Origin: SZUA-584 sp964607965
GTDB lineage: Bacteria; Bacillota; Clostridia; Christensenellales; SZUA-584
NCBI GenBank assembly: GCA_964607965.1
Contig: CAZSMH010000063.1
Coordinates: 1 to 10,574 of the forward strand
Length of the DNA: 10,574 nucleotides
Direction of reading: 5' to 3'
Both the position numbers and the translations under genes were made by a program. The notes under the pieces were generated by a model that saw only the letters and a program-made list of their open reading frames with translations, searched no databases and was not told the DNA's origin. Below are positions 1-5,415 of the stretch, piece by piece. How positions within the stretch are numbered: position 1 is the first letter of the stretch; the number at the start of each line of letters is the position of its first letter.

Positions 1-23
1 AACTCCGTTCACAATTAAAAAAT

Positions 24-53
24 ATTATAGCACAAATAAATGTATAAAAACAA
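24..53 (-). promoter_or_regulatory. Candidate leftward promoter (extended -10) for a gene outside the window
   Basis: On the minus strand, TTGTTT (plus 48-53) is followed 18 nt later by TATAAT (plus 24-29). The -10 is preceded by TGC, giving the extended form TGnTATAAT. The first bases of the window, read on the minus strand, contain GGAG (plus 3-6), which could be the Shine-Dalgarno of a gene whose start codon lies just beyond the left edge. The -35 matches consensus in only three of six positions. In a stretch this AT-rich, TATAAT can arise by chance, so this is an inference. Confidence 0.4.
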
Positions 54-149
54 TTATACGAATTAATTAAAAATAAACCCATAAACATATGACAAAACAA
101 TTCATATTTACTGTTAAACTAAAATAATAAGCATTATTGTAAGTTTGTG

Positions 150-158
150 TGTTATAAT
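150..158 (+). promoter_or_regulatory. Candidate extended -10 promoter for the 191-772 gene
   Basis: TATAAT at 153-158 is preceded by TGT at 150-152, giving an extended -10 element (TGnTATAAT). No good -35 hexamer lies at the usual distance (the bases near 130-135 read AGCATT), but extended -10 promoters can do without one. Transcription would begin near 165, leaving a leader of about 26 nt before the ATG at 191. That leader carries the ribosome site AAGGAAGG (about 177-184). The sequence match is direct; promoter activity is inferred. Confidence 0.45.
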
Positions 159-190
159 AAATAACGATTTTTCATCAAGGAAGGTATCCG

Positions 191-772
191 ATGCGTAAAT
201 TTGTATGTTTTATTGTTTTGTTATGCGCATTGTTTCCGGCCTGTGGATGCGGCGTACAGGCTTCGGATGAAACCATATTAACAAAAACAGTGCAGTCGCA
301 TAAAGGAGATATTGTTATCTCCGTGCCGGATAATTGGGAAGCAGACACAGAGTATATGGATATACTTGTGCTTAGAATAACCGATAATGTGTCGGCATAT
401 GCCCAGATTTATTATCTTGCCTTTGACGAAGAATATCAAACCTTGGATGATTTTTTAAATGAGTGCCTCGAACGATATAGCGAAGATTATACAGGAGAAG
501 TGCAGGCGCTGGAGATTGACGGCATGAGCGCAAAAAAATTTGAGTACATATATGAGGATTTCACAGAGAATTTTGAAGAGGCAAAGTTTCACGGGTTTGA
601 ATATTTTATTGATGCCCCAAAGGGTGTTATATATATAGATATTTATAATACTCTTGTTAATCCGGTATCGGATATGCAAGAAGTATCTACGCCGCAGCAG
701 CGAAAACTCCTGGAGCTTATTGCGGAAAGCCTGAGAATAGACAAAGCCGATACCGTCAGCCAGACGGAATAA
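191..772 (+). CDS. Small secreted protein or lipoprotein, function unknown
   Basis: A 193-residue protein I cannot assign to a named family. It starts with MRK and a hydrophobic segment (about residues 4-17), then PACGCG. Cys18 or Cys20 could be a lipidated cysteine, although the residues before them fit the lipobox poorly. A signal-peptidase I site after VQA (residues 22-24) is an alternative, so it is exported either way. The mature part is acidic, and residues 37-51 (KGDIVISVPDNWEAD) resemble the opening strands of PsbP/DcrB-like small secreted domains seen in many Clostridia; this likeness is by eye only. No catalytic motif is visible. The start is fixed by AAGGAAGG six bases upstream of ATG. 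Its own promoter and terminator suggest a single-gene unit, separate from the sporulation genes that follow. Confidence 0.8.
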   Translation: MRKFVCFIVLLCALFPACGCGVQASDETILTKTVQSHKGDIVISVPDNWEADTEYMDILVLRITDNVSAYAQIYYLAFDEEYQTLDDFLNECLERYSEDYTGEVQALEIDGMSAKKFEYIYEDFTENFEEAKFHGFEYFIDAPKGVIYIDIYNTLVNPVSDMQEVSTPQQRKLLELIAESLRIDKADTVSQTE

Positions 773-797
773 ACAACTAAAAAGCCAAATAGGTAAT

Positions 798-826
798 AAA
801 GCCCATAAAACATAGGGCTTTTTTTT
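798..826 (+). terminator. Rho-independent terminator after the 191-772 gene
   Basis: AAAGCCC (798-804) pairs perfectly with GGGCTTT (815-821) across a 10-nt loop. The stem runs into an uninterrupted T run (about 819-826). It lies 25 nt beyond the stop codon of the preceding gene and isolates it from spoIIR. Confidence 0.85.
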
Positions 827-841
827 GTTTCTCCGCTTTTG

Positions 842-871
842 TGAATAGTATTTGTGTATGTGGCAATAATC
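842..871 (+). promoter_or_regulatory. Candidate forespore (sigmaF/sigmaG-type) promoter of spoIIR-sleB-ypeB
   Basis: TGAATA at 842-847 matches the -35 of sigmaG promoters (TGMATA). Downstream, GGCAATAAT at 862-870 fits the sigmaF -10 pattern GGnrAnAnT. The spacer from the -35 to the CAATAAT core is 16 nt. The start point would be near 877, upstream of the SpoIIR ATG chosen here (915). Forespore control is established for spoIIR (sigmaF) and sleB-ypeB (sigmaG) in Bacillus subtilis. Assigning this site to either factor is an inference from a short motif match. Confidence 0.45.
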
Positions 872-900
872 AACTTGCATTGAATCTATGACAGTTGATG

Positions 901-906
901 AAGGGA
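901..906 (+). promoter_or_regulatory. Ribosome binding site deciding the spoIIR start
   Basis: AAGGGA sits eight bases before ATG at 915. The in-frame ATG at 888 has no purine-rich site upstream, and the ATG at 906 overlaps this element. ATG 915 is therefore the best start. Confidence 0.65.
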
Positions 907-914
907 TGCTTAAC

Positions 915-1442
915 ATGTCTTGTGACAGCTTAAATAAAAAACAAATTATCATCGCCGTTTTTTTAGCAGTTATTATGCTGTTTGGCGGGTGTACTCAAAC
1001 TCCGTTTCGGCTGCATATAAAAGCTAATTCGAACAGTACAGAAGACCAGAAAATAAAACTTTGCGTGCGCGACGCTGTGCTTAGCGTTACAAGAGACGGA
1101 ATACTGCAGTGTAAAAATCAAGCTGAGGCGAATGCATATATTGAGAAAAGCCTTGAAATAATAGAGAAGACGGCAGATAAGGTGCTGACAGACAGCGGTT
1201 TTGAGTACGAAGCTAATGCACAAGTTGGCGTTTATCACTTTCCCGAAAAAACCTATCAGGGAAAAACGTACCCGGAAGGAGACTATCAGGCGCTCTCCGT
1301 AACGCTTGGCAAGGGTGAAGGCGAAAACTGGTGGTGCGTAATGTTTCCTCCGCTGTGCATCACCGAATTGGAAAAGCCTGCTGAACAGGATGTTGAATAT
1401 ACATCTTTTCTTGCAGAATTTTTTAATAGCCTTTTTGGTTAA
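915..1442 (+). CDS. spoIIR: Stage II sporulation protein R (SpoIIR), forespore-to-mother-cell signal
   Basis: SpoIIR is made in the forespore under sigmaF and exported to the space between the two membranes. There it activates the SpoIIGA protease, which cleaves pro-sigmaE in the mother cell. This copy is 175 residues from the chosen ATG; B. subtilis SpoIIR is about 224. Diagnostic stretches are FRLHIKANSNSTEDQ (31-45), followed by the KLCVRDAV segment (48-55), and near the C-terminus ENWWCVMFPPLC. The N-terminus has a hydrophobic helix (about 11-23) ending in LFGGC, so Cys26 may be lipidated; a plain signal anchor is the alternative. Starts at 888 or 906 are possible but have poorer ribosome sites. 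It is first in a cluster with sleB and ypeB, 33 nt upstream of sleB and with no terminator between. Family assignment is firm; co-transcription is inferred. Confidence 0.93.
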   Translation: MSCDSLNKKQIIIAVFLAVIMLFGGCTQTPFRLHIKANSNSTEDQKIKLCVRDAVLSVTRDGILQCKNQAEANAYIEKSLEIIEKTADKVLTDSGFEYEANAQVGVYHFPEKTYQGKTYPEGDYQALSVTLGKGEGENWWCVMFPPLCITELEKPAEQDVEYTSFLAEFFNSLFG

Positions 1443-1475
1443 GCCGTTAAAATAGCTTTTAAGGAGAAAAAGAAT

Positions 1476-2153
1476 ATGAAAAGCTTTAAAAAGCCGCTTG
1501 CAATAATTCTTATTATATTGCTCGCGGTTTTTTCTTACGGCTGTGATGCTGTTTTGGCATTAACCTACAGGATGGGTTCAAGCGGAGACGGAGTTAAGGA
1601 AATACAGCGGCGGCTTTCAGACTGGGGTTATTACAAAGGCAAAGTGGACGGAAATTACGGCGTTTTAACACAGGATGCCGTTATTGCGTTTCAGAAAAAG
1701 CATAAAATTACTGTAGACGGCATTGTGGGCGCACAAACAGCCGAAAAGCTGGGGGTTTCGTTGTCATCGGGTCGTGCGGGGAGCTCTGGCGGAAGCAATA
1801 ATGACAAAGATGTGTATATGCTTGCCCAGCTTTGCTATAGCGAGGCAAGGGGCGAGCCGTACGAGGGCATGGTAGCGGTAGGAGCGGTGGTGCTAAACCG
1901 CATTAAAAGCTCCAAGTTTCCCAACACTATGGCAAAGGTTATTTACCAAAGCGGCGCTTTTTCTGTTGTTGATGACGGCCAGATAAATTTGGCTCCGGAT
2001 TCCACTGCGCTTAGGGCGGCGCGAGATGCGATGAACGGATGGGACCCTTCGGGCGGTGCATTGTTCTTCTATAATCCCGCAAAAACTAAAAACAAGTGGT
2101 TACGTTCAAGATCAGTAACAGTTACAATCGGTACGCATGTTTTCTGCAAATAA
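1476..2153 (+). CDS. sleB: Spore cortex-lytic enzyme SleB (lytic transglycosylase)
   Basis: SleB breaks down spore cortex peptidoglycan at muramic-lactam sites during germination. The 225-residue protein has an N-terminal hydrophobic segment (7-20), a peptidoglycan-binding domain of the PG_binding_1 type (about 33-92, with GSSGDGVKEIQRRL and VDGIVGAQT), a short Gly/Ser linker (about 95-110), and a C-terminal Hydrolase_2 catalytic domain (about 113-225). Glu123 in SEARGEPYEG is the expected catalytic acid. NGWDPSGGALFFYNP (187-201) and the terminal GTHVFCK are typical of SleB. The B. subtilis protein is about 305 residues; the shortfall here is almost all in the linker. YGC at 21-23 is a possible though imperfect lipobox, and signal-peptidase I cleavage after VLA (26-28) is an alternative. 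AAGGAG lies nine bases before the ATG. ypeB follows after 11 nt. Confidence 0.95.
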   Translation: MKSFKKPLAIILIILLAVFSYGCDAVLALTYRMGSSGDGVKEIQRRLSDWGYYKGKVDGNYGVLTQDAVIAFQKKHKITVDGIVGAQTAEKLGVSLSSGRAGSSGGSNNDKDVYMLAQLCYSEARGEPYEGMVAVGAVVLNRIKSSKFPNTMAKVIYQSGAFSVVDDGQINLAPDSTALRAARDAMNGWDPSGGALFFYNPAKTKNKWLRSRSVTVTIGTHVFCK

Positions 2154-2164
2154 GGAGGCAGTAA

Positions 2165-3490
2165 ATGAAAAGAATTTATAAGCTGGTAGCAATAGTAACT
2201 GCGGGATTGCTTATCGTAGGTTTGTCCGTATACGCTATTGTGCTGCACGATGAACGAAATCAACTGAAAAGACAGGTTTCTTCTATTTATACGAGGGCAT
2301 TCGAAGATTTGCTTACAGACGTATCAAGCCTTGAAGGCAAGCTAAATAAGCTTGTAGCCGCAAGCGGGCTTAACCAGCACGAGCTGCTGCTTGCGGATGT
2401 GTGGCGGCAGGCAGGAGAAACAGAGGGGGCAATTTCCGCGCTGCCCGTTTCATTTTCAGGCACCGGGCAGTTAACACAGTTCGTAAACCGGGCAGGCGAT
2501 TATTGCCACTCGCTGTCCCGCAAACTTACACTCGGCGAAACGCTTACAAAAAGCGATTTTGAGGAGATTAAAAAGCTTGCTGAATCGTGCAAGGATATTT
2601 ACGCTTCGCTTGATACTGTTTGGCGCGACGGTGTATATCCGGGAGACACGGCATTTTTATCAGGTATTTATATGGAAACAAAAGCTCAGGGTGCTAATAT
2701 TGATTTTGCAAATCAGGAGTTTCCGCGTCTTATGTATGACGGACCGTTTTCGGAAAGCACAGAAAACAAACAGCCGGAAGGCATCCGCGGCGGGGAGGTA
2801 ACAAGCGAAAAGGCGGCACAGGAGGCGGCAAGATTTTTAAATATCAGCCCCAATGCGCTTTTACTTGAAAGCGAATGCAGCGGAAATATACCTTGCTACA
2901 ATTTTACCGGGGAAAAAGACGGAACGCAGCTTAAGATATTTATTACAAAAAAAGGCGGTCATGTGCTTTGGTATATGAGCAGCCACGACGGCGGCATTTC
3001 AGCCGTGCCCACGGACGAAAAATACGAGCAGCTTTCAGAGGCTGCACAAAAGTTTTTGAAAGACAAGGGCTATGGCGGAAGCGCGCCTAGCTATGCGCAG
3101 TTCTACAACGGCCTTGCCATAATAAACTTAGCCCCGGTGGAGAATGATATAGTGCTGTATCCGGATCTGATAAAGGTATGGGTGGATATACCTACGGAAA
3201 AAATTGTGGGATTTGACGCTAACAACTACCTAATGTCTCACAAAAGCCGCAGCTTTGATACGCCTGTGATTACAAAAGAGCAGGCGCAGCAGAAAATAAA
3301 CGAAGGCATAAAAGTGGAAAAAACACGCCTTGCGCTGATACCGTTAGAATCCGGCGCCGAGAAGCTGTGCTGGGAGTTTACCGGCTCGTTTAACGGGCAC
3401 GACTATATAATTTATATCAACGTGGAAACCGGCGTTGAGGAGGACATACTGATAATACAGCACACCAACGACGGCACGCTTGTGATGTAA
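2165..3490 (+). CDS. ypeB: Germination protein YpeB, partner of SleB
   Basis: YpeB is a spore inner-membrane protein. In Bacillus it is required for the presence and stability of SleB in the dormant spore, and the two are encoded as a pair. This 441-residue protein (B. subtilis about 450) has one N-terminal membrane anchor (about 7-27), then an alpha-helical region (about 30-185) facing outside. The YpeB hallmark YDGPFSE lies at 191-197. The C-terminal half holds three PepSY-like repeats at about 211-275, 284-355 and 367-430, visible as recurring EKAAQEAARFL, EAAQKFLKDKGY and KEQAQQKINEG helices, each followed by beta strands. AGGAGG lies six bases before the ATG, and sleB ends 11 nt upstream, so the two are almost certainly translated from one message. 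A strong terminator 14 nt past the stop ends the cluster. Confidence 0.95.
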   Translation: MKRIYKLVAIVTAGLLIVGLSVYAIVLHDERNQLKRQVSSIYTRAFEDLLTDVSSLEGKLNKLVAASGLNQHELLLADVWRQAGETEGAISALPVSFSGTGQLTQFVNRAGDYCHSLSRKLTLGETLTKSDFEEIKKLAESCKDIYASLDTVWRDGVYPGDTAFLSGIYMETKAQGANIDFANQEFPRLMYDGPFSESTENKQPEGIRGGEVTSEKAAQEAARFLNISPNALLLESECSGNIPCYNFTGEKDGTQLKIFITKKGGHVLWYMSSHDGGISAVPTDEKYEQLSEAAQKFLKDKGYGGSAPSYAQFYNGLAIINLAPVENDIVLYPDLIKVWVDIPTEKIVGFDANNYLMSHKSRSFDTPVITKEQAQQKINEGIKVEKTRLALIPLESGAEKLCWEFTGSFNGHDYIIYINVETGVEEDILIIQHTNDGTLVM

Positions 3491-3504
3491 GCAAAACCTG
3501 GCTG

Positions 3505-3531
3505 AAGCCCTGCATACTGCGGGGCTTTTTT
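3505..3531 (+). terminator. Rho-independent terminator after ypeB
   Basis: AAGCCCTGCA (3505-3514) pairs with TGCGGGGCTT (3518-3527). This makes a 10-bp stem with one T:G pair and a three-base loop, followed by TTTT through 3531. It ends the spoIIR-sleB-ypeB unit and separates it from the AT-rich membrane-protein gene. Confidence 0.88.
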
Positions 3532-3553
3532 GCTGCCCTGTAAATCCCAGTTA

Positions 3554-3580
3554 TATACATGAAGCCCAAAAACATGTATA
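3554..3580. repeat. Perfect 8-bp inverted repeat over the promoter (operator-like)
   Basis: TATACATG (3554-3561) and CATGTATA (3573-3580) are perfect reverse complements separated by 11 nt, with arm centres 19 nt apart (about two helical turns). One arm covers the -35 and the other overlaps the -10 of the preceding promoter. The element would not be transcribed, so an RNA hairpin role is unlikely. The geometry suits a dimeric DNA-binding repressor, which is an inference. No regulator gene lies next to it in this window. Confidence 0.5.
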
Positions 3581-3582
3581 AT
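3554..3582 (+). promoter_or_regulatory. Vegetative-type promoter of the membrane-protein gene
   Basis: TATACA (3554-3559, four of six matches to TTGACA) and TATAAT (3577-3582, perfect) are separated by exactly 17 nt. Transcription would begin near 3589-3590, giving a leader of about 25 nt to the ATG at 3615. The form suggests the housekeeping sigmaA, in contrast to the forespore-type site upstream of spoIIR. Confidence 0.65.
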
Positions 3583-3603
3583 AAGCATGATAAGTAATAT
3601 TGT

Positions 3604-3609
3604 GGGGTG
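3604..3609 (+). promoter_or_regulatory. Ribosome binding site deciding the start of the membrane-protein gene
   Basis: GGGGTG is placed five bases before ATG at 3615. An in-frame TTG at 3600 would add five residues but precedes this element, so ATG 3615 is preferred. Confidence 0.6.
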
Positions 3610-3614
3610 AAAAA

Positions 3615-5351
3615 ATGTGGAAAAACATACTTAAATCAGTTGTGAGTACATTAGCATTCGTCACGCTGTTGTGGCTACTACGGGATTTTGGAGATTTGTG
3701 TGTTAAAACCAAAGATCCGATACTAAATGTGTTTATGCTTAATACTTTGCACATTTTTATTTTACCCCCATTATTTGCCGTTGCCTATTCTTGTACTTTG
3801 CTTAAGCTATTAAAGAATCAAAAATATGGCTACATAATTATTCTTGTAACCGCTTCTATAGTTGCAGTATTATTCGGGGGTTTAGCCGCCGCTGTGATAG
3901 GGAATATAGAAACACAGGGCTATTTATATGGTTTGTTTAGCACAATGGCAGATGTTGGATTATTGACAATATTGTTGACTCTTATTTTTAAACAACTGCA
4001 CAGAATAAAAAATAAAAACCAAATACAAGTTGAAATAATAAGTAAAGTTCAGAGCAACACAAGCGTGCATATGATATGGAGTGCACTTAATAAATCTTTG
4101 ATTTGCTTTTTGGCTTTAATCGGCTCTTACTGGTTGACCAGTTTTTTACTAAATACAGAAAACATCTTTTTAGACACAGTATTAACTACGTTATGGTGGA
4201 TAATATCACCTGCTTATTCATATGCATTATTACGTTTATTAGTAAACAAAAACAGCAATTGGATTTTGATTATGCTGGTAAATGGCACTTTACTTTTAGT
4301 ACTGTCAGGGATTATTCAGATGGCATCAACCATACCTGTATTATATTATAATCCATCTAATATTCTTTTTCTATCCTATTTAATGCTGTATTCTTTACCA
4401 ATGCGGATAACCGGGCTTATGACTATAGTTCTTTCTTTTATTTTTAAGCATATGACTAGTGATAATAGTAAGGAATATTTTAAAAAAATACGAGAAATTG
4501 CATACAAATCTTTTTTAAGTTTTGTCGGGCTTTGCCTGGCTAGTTGGATGGTTGCTGTATTATTAGAATTTACTCTAACTTTTAGAGGTGGTCTTTGGTT
4601 TCCTATAAATTCTTTTATACTTAATGATTTACTGCCCTTTTTATTGTTTGTTTGTTATGCTTATATTATGTTTCTGATCTTTCGATGTAACAAAAAACGA
4701 TATACAATAATGGTATTAAATGCGGCATTTATTTTTATTTTTTCAATGTTTTTTTTAGTCTTTTTATTGATTTCCATTGATTTAGGCATAATACTAGGTT
4801 CTATTGGTTTTCCGGCTATAATGTTTGCGTTAATGTTTAAAAGTTTGGAGCAAGGAAAGAAAATAATATCTCTGCCCAACAAATCAAAAAATAAAGTAGT
4901 TAATGGACTAGTCATAATAATTAAGTCGCTTCTGTGCTTTATCCTTCTGGTTTTTTTAACATACTTTGATCCGAAGTTTGGGAGGTTACATTTTGACATA
5001 TTAGAGTTGAGTATATTTGAGTTGATTTTGCATCAAATATATCCGGGTTTAGCTATTATATTATATGCGTATGTTTTGTATAGGCTGGTAAGAAAGCATG
5101 TTAATAAACAACGCATTATGATTATAAATGCCTTTATTTTAATAGCTATATGGGTTATAAGATTATATGGTATAGATATTTTATCTTTTGTAACCGTGTT
5201 ACCCTTTCAATTTCTTAATTTTGCAAATGCCGGACTACTAACAATAATTTTATCGTTCATTTTCAAAAGCGTTGAAAAGCATGGATTGGCTAAAGGCATT
5301 ATTCCCTTACCTGATGCGAATGAGCAGGAAAGTATAGAACCAATTGCTTAA
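3615..5351 (+). CDS. Polytopic membrane protein of four repeated modules, function unknown
   Basis: A 578-residue, very hydrophobic protein that I do not recognise. Roughly 15-20 membrane segments are likely. By eye it is four diverged copies of one module of about 100-110 residues joined by short hydrophilic linkers. Each copy opens with a Lys-Ser pair before a membrane helix (K7, K160, K298, K437) and has a Tyr-rich segment followed by a basic loop (about 58-72, 201-213, 348-362, 484-500). The last three copies then have an Asn-Gly/Ala (N223, N369, N505). Each copy ends in a GLLTIxLSFIFK-like helix (G115, G267, G398, G540). No transporter signature, ATPase motif or catalytic centre is visible. 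The C-terminal tail is soluble and acidic. Base composition is far more AT-rich than in the flanking genes (one sampled 60-base line at 4681 has 14 G/C; one in ntpB at 6421 has 32), which suggests separate origin. It forms a single-gene unit with its own promoter. Confidence 0.85.
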   Translation: MWKNILKSVVSTLAFVTLLWLLRDFGDLCVKTKDPILNVFMLNTLHIFILPPLFAVAYSCTLLKLLKNQKYGYIIILVTASIVAVLFGGLAAAVIGNIETQGYLYGLFSTMADVGLLTILLTLIFKQLHRIKNKNQIQVEIISKVQSNTSVHMIWSALNKSLICFLALIGSYWLTSFLLNTENIFLDTVLTTLWWIISPAYSYALLRLLVNKNSNWILIMLVNGTLLLVLSGIIQMASTIPVLYYNPSNILFLSYLMLYSLPMRITGLMTIVLSFIFKHMTSDNSKEYFKKIREIAYKSFLSFVGLCLASWMVAVLLEFTLTFRGGLWFPINSFILNDLLPFLLFVCYAYIMFLIFRCNKKRYTIMVLNAAFIFIFSMFFLVFLLISIDLGIILGSIGFPAIMFALMFKSLEQGKKIISLPNKSKNKVVNGLVIIIKSLLCFILLVFLTYFDPKFGRLHFDILELSIFELILHQIYPGLAIILYAYVLYRLVRKHVNKQRIMIINAFILIAIWVIRLYGIDILSFVTVLPFQFLNFANAGLLTIILSFIFKSVEKHGLAKGIIPLPDANEQESIEPIA

Positions 5352-5391
5352 GGTTAAAAAGACTAGTATAAAGCCATAGTTTTCAACATAC

Positions 5392-5415
5392 AAAAAAGAG
5401 GGTGCCCCCACCCCC
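5392..5415 (-). terminator. Rho-independent terminator of the V-type ATPase operon
   Basis: Immediately after the ntpD stop codon the minus strand reads GGGGGTG-GGGG-CACCCTC-TTTTTT. This is a stem of seven pairs (one G:T) with a four-base loop and a six-T tail. On the plus strand the same hairpin is followed by TTATGC rather than a T run, so it should work mainly for the ATPase operon and at best weakly for the convergent membrane-protein gene. Confidence 0.8.

Noticed and set aside
888..914. Longer SpoIIR N-terminus from ATG 888 or ATG 906
   Set aside because: ATG 888 has no ribosome site and ATG 906 overlaps the best one; the extra residues precede the signal helix without adding conserved sequence.
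455..952. Minus-strand open frame of 165 codons across the 191-772 gene and its terminator
   Set aside because: It is antisense to a gene with signal segment, ribosome site and terminator, and its own product is cysteine- and isoleucine-rich with no domain sense.
1394..1423. Possible second sigmaG promoter within the end of spoIIR (TGAATA at 1394-1399)
   Set aside because: The -35-like match is good, but no CATAnTA-like -10 is found at 17-18 nt; the bases there read AATTTTT. Too weak to annotate.
1447..1462. TTAAAA-TAGC-TTTTAA inverted repeat just before the sleB ribosome site
   Set aside because: Only six A:T pairs, too weak for a stable hairpin and likely chance in AT-rich intergenic sequence.
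4661..4999. Minus-strand open frame inside the AT-rich membrane-protein gene
   Set aside because: It is a shadow frame with no ribosome site; the plus-strand frame shows a consistent membrane-repeat pattern.
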